DNA of 64,000 nt from HGM04593 sp045631905 (GTDB taxonomy: Bacteria > Bacteroidota > Bacteroidia > Bacteroidales > Bacteroidaceae): assembly GCA_045631905.1 (NCBI GenBank), contig JAZQVO010000027.1, positions 13,031 through 77,030 on the forward strand, given 5' to 3'. Made by a program: the position numbers and the translations under genes. The notes below the pieces were generated by a model. That model ran no database searches. It was not told where the DNA came from and saw only the letters and a list, made by a program, of their open reading frames with translations. Positions within the stretch are counted from its first letter, which is position 1, and the number at the start of each line of letters is the position of its first letter. Of the stretch, positions 47,073-55,584 are shown one piece after another.

Positions 47073-47591
47073 TCACCAACCAAAAGCATTAGATTCGTCC
47101 ATCCACTTGCCCTGTGCACGCATAACCTGCTCAATGACATCGCGACCGCAGCCCTCGCCTCCACGTTTGGGAGAGATGTATCGCGAAATCTCCTTAATCT
47201 CCACAGCCGCATCGGCAGGACAACAAGGAAGCCCGCACATCTGCATCACCTCGTAGTCGGGTATATCATCGCCCATATACATAATCTCCTCGGGGTTGAG
47301 CTCATACATAGTCATCAACTCCTCGAAACAATCGCGCTTAACCGATGCACCGACATAAATATCGGTAATACCAAGACCACGGTAGCGCACCTTCACCGCC
47401 TCGGTCTTTGCACCCGTGATTATCGCCACGCGATAGCCGGCTTTCACCGCAAGTTGCAGAGCATAGCCATCTTTTATGTTCACGGTGCGCATGGGCTCGC
47501 CACCCGGATACATGGTAATAGTTTCACGGCTCAACACACCATCTACATCGAAGACGAGTGCTTTTATTTTTTTAAGGTCGTAGTTTATCAT
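47073..47591 (-). CDS. kdsC: KdsC-type 3-deoxy-D-manno-octulosonate-8-phosphate phosphatase
   Basis: HAD subfamily C0 phosphatase producing Kdo for LPS. 172 aa with no cap domain, the tetrameric KdsC form. Seen: VFDVDGVLSRETI (DxD nucleophile pair), NIKDGYAL, IITGAKTEAV, KRDCFEELM, MGDDIPDYEVM, and the GGEGCGRDVIEQV C-terminal tail that reaches the neighbouring active site. Part of a four- to six-gene run with DUF2520, maf and cysK. Confidence 0.92.
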   Translation of the reverse strand: MINYDLKKIKALVFDVDGVLSRETITMYPGGEPMRTVNIKDGYALQLAVKAGYRVAIITGAKTEAVKVRYRGLGITDIYVGASVKRDCFEELMTMYELNPEEIMYMGDDIPDYEVMQMCGLPCCPADAAVEIKEISRYISPKRGGEGCGRDVIEQVMRAQGKWMDESNAFGW

Positions 47592-47612
47592 AAATTCTAA
47601 TACTTTTCTTAA

Positions 47613-48401
47613 TTACTTCTTGCGGGCCTCTGCTGTAATATAATTACTCATGATCGCATAAATATCTTTCAACTCCCCATCGAGCATAGCCAAATGAGCC
47701 TCCATCACCGCCTTGTCACCACGACGCGCCGGCCCTGTCTGCGCTACACGAGGGTGAAGAGAGTGAACCTTCATCGCAGTCTCATCGACAAGAGGCAACA
47801 TAGCATCGAAAGAGAGCCCCTTCTCCTCCAACAAAGAGGCCGCCATGCAATATGTAGCATTTGCAAAATTACAAGCAAACACAGCCGCAACATGCAGACA
47901 CTTGCGTTGCTCGCTTGTTGCATGCACCACCTTGTCGGTTACACAACGGGCAAGCCTCTCCAAATGAGCCTCAATACCCCCACAACACCCCTCGACAAAT
48001 ATCGTAACCGCCGAAAAATCGACCTCACGCTGTTTGCTGAATGTTTGCATAGGGTAAAAGACACCATAATTAACAGCACCTGCCTCTCCCAACAACTGCA
48101 TGGGAACAGAGCCTGCCGTGTGCGCTATTATGGCCGACGGAAATTTTGCGACCACCTCACGTGCAACGGCCTCCAAAGCACTGTCGGCCACCGATATAAT
48201 TACAATATCGGCATCGGGCATCTCTTTAATTTCGGTAAAAAAAGGCGAAGAGAGCCTCTCGGCAAGCATCTGTGCCGACTCTTTGGTACGGCTCCACACA
48301 GCAACAGGATTCACTCCGGCTTTGACCAGAGCCACGCCCAGCGAGGTTGCCAAATTACCGGCACCCACAAGTGCAACCCTCTTATTTTCCACCGAACTCA
48401 C
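47613..48401 (-). CDS. DUF2520 / Rossmann-like domain protein
   Basis: 262 aa, NADP-binding protein resembling pyrroline-5-carboxylate or ketopantoate reductases. Seen: RVALVGAGNLATSLGVAL (dinucleotide fold), ADIVIISVADSALEAVA, HTAGSVPMQLL, FYPMQTFSK, and a C-terminal helical DUF2520 domain (HVAAVFACNFANATYCMA). Start is GTG 48401 or GTG 48392; no ATG precedes the Rossmann motif. Overlaps the end of the nitroreductase gene by 20 bp. Substrate unknown. Confidence 0.88.
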   Translation of the reverse strand: MSSVENKRVALVGAGNLATSLGVALVKAGVNPVAVWSRTKESAQMLAERLSSPFFTEIKEMPDADIVIISVADSALEAVAREVVAKFPSAIIAHTAGSVPMQLLGEAGAVNYGVFYPMQTFSKQREVDFSAVTIFVEGCCGGIEAHLERLARCVTDKVVHATSEQRKCLHVAAVFACNFANATYCMAASLLEEKGLSFDAMLPLVDETAMKVHSLHPRVAQTGPARRGDKAVMEAHLAMLDGELKDIYAIMSNYITAEARKK

Positions 48402-48918
48402 CTATATGAACCTTCTCCCACTGCATGCGTTCTTCGTCGAAAGGCTTTGCCTCACGCGCCTTGTGACCAACAGCCACGATAGAGAGAACCGCATAATTTT
48501 CGGGGATATTCAAGAGCCTCTTCACATTATCCTCGGCCGATACACCCTCGGCATCGAAACGACGACGAATCTGCACCCAGCACGAGCCCAGGCCAAGTTC
48601 CTGTGCCGCAAGCTGAATTATTATTGTTGCAATAGAGCAATCCTCAATCCACACATCGGTCTTGTTCGTGTCGCCAATCACCACCACGGCCATAGCCGCA
48701 CCTTCGAGCAGAGCAGAGCCCTGCGCCTTTGATACCGAAAGAGCCTTCAAAGTCTCTTTATCCTCGACAAGAATAAATTCCCACGGGTTATATCTGTGCC
48801 CCGACGGCGACATAAGTGCCGCCTTCATGAGCTTGCACACATCTTCTTTATCCACAGGCTCTCCTGTAAACAGCCTGCAACTGCGTCGGTTCTTCAACAA
48901 ATCGAAATAACTATTCAT
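48382..48918 (-). CDS. Nitroreductase family protein
   Basis: FMN-dependent oxidoreductase fold, 178 aa. Seen: FDLLKNRRSCRLFTGEPV (FMN phosphate-binding Arg cluster), ALMSPSGHRYNPWEF, ELGLGSCWVQIRRRF, and a C-terminal VAVGHKAR..KPFDEERMQW in the form SIVAVGHKAREAKPF. Physiological electron acceptor is unknown. First gene of the run to cysE; a well-formed promoter lies 36 bp upstream. Confidence 0.9.
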   Translation of the reverse strand: MNSYFDLLKNRRSCRLFTGEPVDKEDVCKLMKAALMSPSGHRYNPWEFILVEDKETLKALSVSKAQGSALLEGAAMAVVVIGDTNKTDVWIEDCSIATIIIQLAAQELGLGSCWVQIRRRFDAEGVSAEDNVKRLLNIPENYAVLSIVAVGHKAREAKPFDEERMQWEKVHIGEFGGK

Positions 48919-48953
48919 AATCTATCATTTAACGCTTTATAGCATAAAACATG

Positions 48954-48984
48954 CGAAGATATAACATAATAGTTAAAACTCAAA
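48954..48984 (-). promoter_or_regulatory. Promoter of the nitroreductase-to-cysE run
   Basis: Minus strand TTTG (48981-48984), 19-bp spacer, TATCTTCG (48954-48961). A clean match apart from C in the -7 box. Confidence 0.55.
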
Positions 48985-49105
48985 ACGCAAAAGAGTGTAA
49001 AAAGAGTAAAAAGAGCCGAAGAAAACAAAAAAACAGGAAAACAGAACAGCAACAACGAGAAACTTTATAAGCACATTACTTGTTACAATTTAAAACCTTT
49101 TTGAC

Positions 49106-50461
49106 ATGAATAACAAGTTAGAAAACAAAGCATTAAAATACCACGAAGAGGGCAAGCCCGGAAAAACCGAGACACTGCCCACAAAGCCCTGCTCCACACC
49201 CGAGGAGATCTCACTCGCCTACACGCCCGGGGTAGCATCACCCGTCGAAGCCATAAACAAAGAGCGGTGGAAAGCCTACCGATACACCAACAAAGGCAAC
49301 CTCGTGGCAGTAATATCAAACGGTAGTGCCGTGCTTGGTTTAGGCAATGTGGGAGCACAAGCAGCCAAGCCTGTTATGGAGGGTAAAGCCATGCTTTTCA
49401 AAATTTATGCCGACATCGACGCTTTCGACATCGAGCTTGCCGAAAACAACCCCGACCAACTAATTACCACCATACAAGAACTATCGCCCACATTCGGAGG
49501 CATAAACCTCGAAGATATTAAAGCCCCCGACTGTTTCTACATAGAAGAACGGTTACGCAGACTGCTCGACATACCCGTGATGCACGACGACCAGCACGGA
49601 GCCGCCGTCACCATCACAGCCGCTCTGTTAAACGCTTCGGAGATTGCAGGCAAAGAGCCCGAAAGCCTTAAAATAGTTATATGCGGAGCAGGAGCCGCCG
49701 CAATATCCACCGCACGCATGCTTGTAGACACGGGTATCATGCGCCAACAAATAACCATGGTCGACAGCCAAGGAGTCATCAACACCGCACGCAACAAATT
49801 AAACCCACAAAAAGCACTCTTTGCCATAGATGATGCAAAGACCACCACCCTTGCACAAGCCATGAAAGACTGCGACGCATTTATAGGGCTATCGACAGGC
49901 AACATACTCACAAAAGAGATGTTGCGCAGCATGGCCGACACACCCATAATATTTGCTCTTGCCAACCCCACACCCGAGATAGACTACCACACAGCAATTG
50001 AGACGCGCCCCGACGCCATCGTGGCAACAGGACGCTCCGACACCCTCAACCAAATAAACAACGCCATAGCCTTCCCGTACATCTTTCGCGGTGCACTCGA
50101 CACGCTTGCCACCAACATCAACCGCAACATGCTCACAGCCGCCGTTCATGCAATATCCAAGCTTGCCCACGAACCCGTGCCCGACGAGATAAAGAAGATA
50201 TACGCATGCGACCTTAAATTCGGCAAAGAGTACATAATACCCAAGATAGGCGACAGCAGGTTACTCTACGACGTTTCGTCGGCAGTAGCGCGGGCCGCCA
50301 TGGAGAGCGGTATTGCACGTCGCCACATTGCATCGTGGCCCGAATACAAAGAGGCTCTACTATGCCGTGTGGAGCAGGTAACCCAACACACGCACCACAT
50401 GATACACAGCAGTAACAAAGAGCTCCACAAAAGATACAGCAAAAGCATGAACGAACTTTAA
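49106..50461 (+). CDS. NAD(P)-dependent malic enzyme, short form
   Basis: Oxidative decarboxylation of malate to pyruvate. 451 aa, lacking the phosphotransacetylase-like C-terminal domain of MaeB-type enzymes. Seen: LAYTPGVASPVEAI with catalytic Tyr, GKAMLFKIYADIDAFDI with catalytic Lys, NLEDIKAPDCFYIEERL metal ligands, MHDDQHGAAVT, CGAGAAAIS dinucleotide loop, FALANPTPEI. The C-terminal 60 residues are helical and His-rich (TQHTHHMIHSS). Monocistronic on the available evidence. Confidence 0.93.
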   Translation: MNNKLENKALKYHEEGKPGKTETLPTKPCSTPEEISLAYTPGVASPVEAINKERWKAYRYTNKGNLVAVISNGSAVLGLGNVGAQAAKPVMEGKAMLFKIYADIDAFDIELAENNPDQLITTIQELSPTFGGINLEDIKAPDCFYIEERLRRLLDIPVMHDDQHGAAVTITAALLNASEIAGKEPESLKIVICGAGAAAISTARMLVDTGIMRQQITMVDSQGVINTARNKLNPQKALFAIDDAKTTTLAQAMKDCDAFIGLSTGNILTKEMLRSMADTPIIFALANPTPEIDYHTAIETRPDAIVATGRSDTLNQINNAIAFPYIFRGALDTLATNINRNMLTAAVHAISKLAHEPVPDEIKKIYACDLKFGKEYIIPKIGDSRLLYDVSSAVARAAMESGIARRHIASWPEYKEALLCRVEQVTQHTHHMIHSSNKELHKRYSKSMNEL

Positions 50462-50531
50462 GAGTTTCTCTTTAATTATATCGCCCCATAAGATTATTTG
50501 AATTTAAACAACCCCTAACAACCTTGCAATT

Positions 50532-50759
50532 ATGAGAACAACATCATATATTACAAATAGCAAGCCCCCCATCTTTGCTTACACAAAGAGCAACGGAGAG
50601 GCATGCACCCTTGCCGACCCCTACACCGACATAGACGAAGAAGATTACGACGACTATAACACCGACGAGCCTACCCCCATAGACGAAGAACCCGACTACG
50701 ACACCGACGAGGAGGCATACCTCCTGCATAGCGACACCATTTTAAAAAAAATGAATTAA
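50532..50759 (+). CDS. Small highly acidic protein
   Basis: 75 aa, not recognised. The N-terminal 30 residues are neutral; residues 33-64 are dominated by Asp/Glu with Tyr and Thr (DIDEEDYDDYNTDEP, DEEPDYDTDEEAY). Codon use (GAC/GAA with TAC) matches neighbouring genes, and it occupies a gap between two real genes in the same direction. A chance frame would rarely be so acidic, but no Shine-Dalgarno or promoter is evident. It might bind cations or a basic partner. Confidence 0.5.
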   Translation: MRTTSYITNSKPPIFAYTKSNGEACTLADPYTDIDEEDYDDYNTDEPTPIDEEPDYDTDEEAYLLHSDTILKKMN

Positions 50760-50766
50760 CAGACAC

Positions 50767-50796
50767 TTGACACAAACTTTAAAAACATTATCTTTG
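50767..50796 (+). promoter_or_regulatory. Promoter of the DUF4494-YggS pair
   Basis: TTGA (50767-50770), then TATCTTTG (50789-50796); spacing and -7 box fit TTTG-N19-TAnnTTTG. The leader to ATG 50878 is about 75 nt. Confidence 0.55.
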
Positions 50797-50877
50797 CGGT
50801 GCTGTTAAAAAAACAGCCCCCTTTCACCACGCATCAGCGTATAAAAAAACAAAATCATTAAAAACACGAATAATCAT

Positions 50878-51318
50878 ATGACACAAAGTTGGTTCGAGTG
50901 CAAAGTCACTTATGAGCGTGCAGGCGAGAAAGGCCTCAACACCAAAGTAAACGAAGTATACCTTGTACAAGGCTTCACCTTCACCGAGATAGAAAAACGC
51001 CTCACCATGGAGTTACAACCATCGGTAACAGGCGATTTTATCATCAACGAGATGAAACGCACAAAATACGGCGAGTTGGTAGACAGCACCAGCGAAACAG
51101 CCGACAAGTGGTTCAAGTGCAAAATAGTACTTGTTACTATTGATGAGGTCAGCGCAAAAGAGAAAAAGACCTCGGTGGTTATACTTGTAAAAGCCGAAGA
51201 TTGTGCAGGAGCCGTTACCGCGCTCAACAAGCACATGGAAGACTCGGTGATGACATACGACCTTGCATCGGTAAACGAAAGCTCAATCGTGGATATATTC
51301 CATTATGAAGCCATCTGA
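50878..51318 (+). CDS. DUF4494 domain protein
   Basis: 146 aa Bacteroidetes-specific family of unknown function. Seen: SWFECKVTYER at the start, EVYLVQGFTFTEIEKRL, and a repeat-like second half (KWFKCKIVLVTIDE). Soluble, no signal peptide. Its end overlaps the YggS-family gene by 14 bp, suggesting coupled translation with a PLP-homeostasis protein. Confidence 0.9.
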   Translation: MTQSWFECKVTYERAGEKGLNTKVNEVYLVQGFTFTEIEKRLTMELQPSVTGDFIINEMKRTKYGELVDSTSETADKWFKCKIVLVTIDEVSAKEKKTSVVILVKAEDCAGAVTALNKHMEDSVMTYDLASVNESSIVDIFHYEAI

Positions 51319-51976
51319 TACCATAGCACAGAGAATAGAAGGCATACGCGCTACCCTCTCCCCGGGGGTAACGCTTATAGCCGTGTCCAAATACCACCCC
51401 ATCGAAGCCATACAGGAGGCCTACGACGCCGGGCAACGCCATTTTGGAGAGAGCAAAGCACAAGACCTTGTAAAAAAACAGGAAGCACTCCCCCGAGACA
51501 TCTGCTGGCACTTCATCGGGCACCTGCAAAGCAACAAAATAAAATACATAGCCCCGTTCATACACCTCATACACAGCATCGACAGCCTACGTCTGTTGCA
51601 AGAGGTAAACAAACAGGGTGCAAAAAACGGGCGCAAGATATCGTGCCTGTTGCAAATACACATAGCCCAAGAAGAGAGCAAATTTGGTTTCACCCCACAA
51701 GAATGTATCCAAATGCTCGATAGCAACGAGTGGCGCACCCTCGAACATATTGAGATACGAGGCCTCATGTGCATGGCAAGCAACACCGAAGACACCAACC
51801 AAATAAGCAACGAGTTTGCAAGCGTAAAAGCCCTCTTCGACACAATAAAAGCCAAGCACTTTGCCACCGACGAACGCTTCTCCATACTCTCGGCAGGTAT
51901 GAGCGACGACTACCCCATCGCCATGTCACACGGCAGTAACCATGTGCGCGTAGGCTCGGCAATCTTCATAGGGTAA
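51305..51976 (+). CDS. YggS family PLP-binding protein
   Basis: Pyridoxal 5'-phosphate homeostasis protein (PLPBP), single-domain alanine racemase-like barrel, 223 aa. Seen: IAVSKYHPIEAI with the PLP Lys, FGESKAQDL, WHFIGHLQSNKIKYI, IHSIDSL, RGLMCMAS, LSAGMSDDYPIAM, GSNHVRVGSAIFG-like end (VRVGSAIFIG). Translationally coupled to DUF4494. Confidence 0.95.
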   Translation: MKPSDTIAQRIEGIRATLSPGVTLIAVSKYHPIEAIQEAYDAGQRHFGESKAQDLVKKQEALPRDICWHFIGHLQSNKIKYIAPFIHLIHSIDSLRLLQEVNKQGAKNGRKISCLLQIHIAQEESKFGFTPQECIQMLDSNEWRTLEHIEIRGLMCMASNTEDTNQISNEFASVKALFDTIKAKHFATDERFSILSAGMSDDYPIAMSHGSNHVRVGSAIFIG

Positions 51977-52125
51977 AAACGCAAAACAATATATCGAGCC
52001 CAAACAAATCGCCAAAGGAGTAAATATTTGTTCAATAAATACAACAACCAGGCACAAATTAGCACATTTTGAAACAACTTTGTACCTTTTTTGCCTTTTT
52101 ATATTAAATAATATATTTTTGTAAT

Positions 52126-52133
52126 TATCTTTG
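52126..52133 (+). promoter_or_regulatory. -7 promoter box for the acyl-CoA synthetase gene
   Basis: TATCTTTG, exact TAnnTTTG match, 28 bp before ATG 52162. The -33 region is A/T-rich without TTTG at the right spacing. Confidence 0.4.
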
Positions 52134-52161
52134 TGGTATAATACAAAATCCGTAACATATA

Positions 52162-53814
52162 ATGGCAAACGAAAGAAGTTTTATAGGGTTATACGAAAAA
52201 AGTTTCAAAGAAAATTGGAATTGCTATGCCCTTACCGATTATCGTAGTAACAGTATAAAATACCGCGACCTTGCAATACAGATAGCCAAACTTCACATAT
52301 TCTTTGCAGAAAGCGGAATAAAAAAAGGCGACAAGATAGCCATCTGTGGTAAAAACTGCTCACATTGGGGAGTAGCCTTCCTCTCTATATTTACATACGG
52401 AGCCGTGGCCGTTCCCATACTCAACGATTTTCGTGAGGACAACATACACCACATAGTAAACGACTCCGACTCTCGCATGCTCTTTGTAGGAGCATCGAAC
52501 CTAAACAAGCTGAGCACCGAAGAGATGCCCGCACTCGAATGCATAATACGCCTCGAAGATTTCTCTATCGCCCTCAGCCGTAGCGAAGAGGCCACATCGG
52601 CACACGAAAAGATTGAAGAAAATTTTGTTGCCAAATACCCCGGCGGCTACAACCCCGACAACATCGACTATCACAAGGACAGCCCCGGAGAGCTCGCAAT
52701 AATAAACTACACATCGGGTACCAGCGGTTTCTCAAAAGGCGTGCTCATACCATACCGAGCACTATACAGCAACATGGAATTTGCCAAAAAAGCAGTACCT
52801 CTGGAAGCTGGCGACAACGTACTCTCCATTCTGCCCATGGCCCACATGTACGGTATGTCGTTTGAGTTCCTTTACGAGCTCACACAAGGTGTGCAGGTAT
52901 TCTTCCTCACCCGCACCCCCAGCCCCCGTATAATATTCGACGCATTCAGCAAGGTTAAACCAGCCATAATAGTAGCCGTTCCCCTTGTAATAGAAAAGGT
53001 TATACGCAAGAGCGTGCTCCCCAAGCTCTCAAAGTGGCCCATGCGCATTGCAACCAGAATACCCCTGCTCAACAAATTCATCTATGCAAAAATACGCAAG
53101 CAGATGATACAGGCGTTCGGAGGCAAATTCAAGGAGATAATAATAGGCGGTGCAGCATTCAGCCCCGACATCGACCGTTTCCTCCACAAAATAAAATTCC
53201 CCTACACCGTAGGTTATGGAGCAACAGAGTGTGCCCCCATCATCTGTTACAGCGACTGGAAAGAGGCCAAAGTGGGCAGTTGCGGTAAACCCGTAATAAA
53301 CATGGTAGTAAAAATAATGAGCGACAACCCCACACAAAAAGCAGGAGAAATTCTATGCAAGGGCGATAACGTCATGCTCGGCTACTACAAAAACCCAACA
53401 GCCACAGCCGAAACACTCGACAGCGAAGGGTGGTACCACACAGGCGACCTCGGTATCTTCGACAAAGAAGGGTTCCTGTACATCAAAGGCCGTTGCAAGA
53501 GCATGCTTCTTGGAGCCAACGGGCAAAACATATACCCCGAAGAGATTGAAGCACGCATAAACAACCTGCCATACGTTGCCGAATCTCTTGTAATTCAAGA
53601 TGGTGAAAAAATAGTAGCACTAATATACCCCGATTACGATGCCATAAAGGAAGACGGTCACAACTACTCCGAGGTTGAAATTCTCATGGAACAGAACCGC
53701 GTAGAGGTAAACGACCAACTACCCGCATACTCACGAATATCATCGGTACGCATACAAGAGACCGAGTTCGAAAAGACACCCAAGAGAAGCATCAAGCGCT
53801 ACCTCTATCAATAA
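52162..53814 (+). CDS. Long-chain fatty acid-CoA ligase (AMP-binding family)
   Basis: Activates a fatty acid via an acyl-adenylate. 550 aa. Seen: INYTSGTSGFSKGVLIP (ATP loop), SILPMAHMYGM, GGAAFSPDIDRFL, VGYGATECAPII, GWYHTGDLGIFDKEGFLYIKG in two parts (GWYHTGDLG and FLYIKGRCK), and the C-terminal Lys in FEKTPKRSIKR. Soluble or peripheral membrane. Chain length preference is not determined; exogenous fatty acid use is likely. Monocistronic. Confidence 0.94.
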   Translation: MANERSFIGLYEKSFKENWNCYALTDYRSNSIKYRDLAIQIAKLHIFFAESGIKKGDKIAICGKNCSHWGVAFLSIFTYGAVAVPILNDFREDNIHHIVNDSDSRMLFVGASNLNKLSTEEMPALECIIRLEDFSIALSRSEEATSAHEKIEENFVAKYPGGYNPDNIDYHKDSPGELAIINYTSGTSGFSKGVLIPYRALYSNMEFAKKAVPLEAGDNVLSILPMAHMYGMSFEFLYELTQGVQVFFLTRTPSPRIIFDAFSKVKPAIIVAVPLVIEKVIRKSVLPKLSKWPMRIATRIPLLNKFIYAKIRKQMIQAFGGKFKEIIIGGAAFSPDIDRFLHKIKFPYTVGYGATECAPIICYSDWKEAKVGSCGKPVINMVVKIMSDNPTQKAGEILCKGDNVMLGYYKNPTATAETLDSEGWYHTGDLGIFDKEGFLYIKGRCKSMLLGANGQNIYPEEIEARINNLPYVAESLVIQDGEKIVALIYPDYDAIKEDGHNYSEVEILMEQNRVEVNDQLPAYSRISSVRIQETEFEKTPKRSIKRYLYQ

Positions 53815-53829
53815 AAAGAAAATTCAATA

Positions 53830-54129
53830 TCAGAAAACATTCACACACACCGGTAGAAGAATATCTTCTGCCGGCCAGTGTGGTACATACAAAAGAGATA
53901 GCGGGACACCGCCTACACCCTCCCAATCGACACACCTCACCTTCTCGAAACACGGCGGGCCAAAATCGAACGAGCGACCATAAAGCATCACCGCCCCCCT
54001 GTTTACATCAATTTGCCACAGGCCCCCACCATAAGGGCAAGAATCGCCCCTGCCCAGAAGATCGCGATGCAAATAAACATTACCAAACTTCAACACCCCG
54101 TCGCCATCTATTATAAACTTATTATACAT
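53830..54129 (-). CDS. Small hypothetical protein
   Basis: 99 aa, not assigned to a named family. Seen: KFIIDGDGVLKFGNVYLHRDL, read here as KFIIDGDGVLKFG, then YGGGLWQIDV, VMLYGRSFDFGPP, and a C-terminal HWPAEDILLP. No signal peptide. The order of beta strands and Gly turns suggests a compact beta domain. 8 bp downstream of the membrane protein gene in the same direction, so probably co-transcribed with the kinase/regulator unit. An 11-bp hairpin (53850-53874) lies in its 3' end. Confidence 0.65.
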   Translation of the reverse strand: MYNKFIIDGDGVLKFGNVYLHRDLLGRGDSCPYGGGLWQIDVNRGAVMLYGRSFDFGPPCFEKVRCVDWEGVGGVPLSLLYVPHWPAEDILLPVCVNVF

Positions 54130-54137
54130 ATCACAAA

Positions 54138-54869
54138 CTATCTTTTACCCTCGGCGTAGTGCATTAACAACACAAACAAAAAAGGCAATAAATACATAAC
54201 ATCAGCCACCACGGCAAGCTCCTCGACCGACACACCAACCATGGAGAACAGGCCCGAAAACTCGACACATGGCAAGATACCCGTTGCCGGCAACACTGCC
54301 AACAAAGCAGGAGCGAAAAAAGAGAAACCCTCGCCCATGGAAAGAGCAACATCAACCACGCTACGATAATTGCCATAAATAAAGCCGTACACAGAAAAGA
54401 CCAACACCCCGCCCGCAAAAAAGAGAAAAACAGCCCCTTGCATTAACGGCGACGCATTAAAATTTCCTGTCACGCCAAGCAAGACACTCCATGGCGCAAG
54501 AGTACCAAGCAACAACAAAGCACCAAAGACAAGAGCAGTTACAAAAGCAAAAAGCCACGCCCTACGCTCATTAGGCATAAGCACCTTACCCACACTCAAC
54601 GCCCTGATACTTTTCGTAACACCGGCACCCATGACAAGCCCGGCAAGCGAGACACCCGACACAATCACCCCCCACGGAGCCGAGGTCAGCGACAGCGAAG
54701 CACCCCTCACAGCCCAACGCACCCCCTCTGCACTCAGCAAAGAGCTCACCACATCACCGCCACCTGTCAGCAACTCGGCAATATCCACAACCCACGACAG
54801 CAACCACACAAGCAACAGCAACGATGCGTATGCAACAGCCGGGTAATATAATCGACGACGGTTATTCAT
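54138..54869 (-). CDS. Multi-pass membrane protein of the sensor-kinase operon
   Basis: About 243 aa from ATG 54869 (MNNRRRLYYPAVAYASLLLL), which overlaps the response-regulator stop by 8 bp. Five or six hydrophobic segments are visible (ASLLLLVWLLSWV; GVIVSGVSLAGLVMGAG; LFAFVTALVFGALLLLGTL; AVFLFFAGGVLVFSVYGFI; FFAPALLAVLPATGIL; YLLPFLFVLLMHY). I do not recognise the family. It may be a transporter or a partner of the two-component system upstream. Confidence 0.75.
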   Translation of the reverse strand: MNNRRRLYYPAVAYASLLLLVWLLSWVVDIAELLTGGGDVVSSLLSAEGVRWAVRGASLSLTSAPWGVIVSGVSLAGLVMGAGVTKSIRALSVGKVLMPNERRAWLFAFVTALVFGALLLLGTLAPWSVLLGVTGNFNASPLMQGAVFLFFAGGVLVFSVYGFIYGNYRSVVDVALSMGEGFSFFAPALLAVLPATGILPCVEFSGLFSMVGVSVEELAVVADVMYLLPFLFVLLMHYAEGKR

Positions 54870-55584
54870 CGGGCTCAAGATTTTCGACATCAATAATATG
54901 CAACTCAATAGCACGCACCACAAGACGCGTAACATTTATACCCCTCTGCTCATCTTCGGGGAAAAGACGGGATACAAGGTCGGCCTGACGCTTTTCGAGC
55001 GATTTTACGCCAAAAGGCATCGTTTTTAGACCTGCAATCATATCCTTTGTGTAACCAAGCGCAAGATGTCGCAAAAAGCACTCGTCGTAACGGTCAATAT
55101 CATACTCAATGAGCGACTTTTGCCGTGTTGCATCGCGCAACACCGCGTTGCGGAACCTCTCCACAATCTTCGATAAGATAGGCGAATTAAAAACAGGTCT
55201 CTTACCCTGCATAACCCCAAGTACCTCGTGCTTTGTGAGTAGCTCACCGGTCTTTAAAGCAATGCCATCGGCACCGGCATCGAGCACATCAACCCACAAT
55301 TTTTCATCGAGAAGTTCACCGGTAAACACAAGAATCTTCACCTGCGGATACTCACTCTTCACCTTCTTACAAATTGAGACACCCACGGTGGTAGAACCAC
55401 CCAGCCCAAGGTCGAGCAACAAGAGCGAGGGCAACTCCTTTTCGAGCAAATGATAAAGCTCCTGCTCGTTCATGGCAACCCCAATAACCTTTGCCTGTGG
55501 AATTTCGGAACGGAAAATCTCCTCCGTACCCTTTAACTCCAACCTCGCATCTTCAACAATTATAACACTAAATTCACTATTCAT
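54862..55584 (-). CDS. Response regulator with receiver domain and C-terminal helix-turn-helix
   Basis: 240 aa from ATG 55584; an in-frame GTG lies 3 bp before. Receiver (1-125): acidic pair in IIVEDARLE, phospho-acceptor Asp in LLLLDLGLGG, Thr in LVFTGELL, Lys in IALKTGELL. The output part (about 165-225: DECFLRHLALGYTKDMIAG, KSLEKRQADL) looks like a LuxR-like helix-turn-helix of the Bacteroidetes DUF5932 type. Overlaps the kinase stop by 8 bp, so it is the cognate regulator. Confidence 0.9.
   Translation of the reverse strand: MNSEFSVIIVEDARLELKGTEEIFRSEIPQAKVIGVAMNEQELYHLLEKELPSLLLLDLGLGGSTTVGVSICKKVKSEYPQVKILVFTGELLDEKLWVDVLDAGADGIALKTGELLTKHEVLGVMQGKRPVFNSPILSKIVERFRNAVLRDATRQKSLIEYDIDRYDECFLRHLALGYTKDMIAGLKTMPFGVKSLEKRQADLVSRLFPEDEQRGINVTRLVVRAIELHIIDVENLEPDE

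Noticed and set aside
53850..53874. 11-bp hairpin as terminator for the acyl-CoA synthetase gene
   Set aside because: No T-run follows on the plus strand and it lies inside the coding end of the 99-aa gene; may be incidental.
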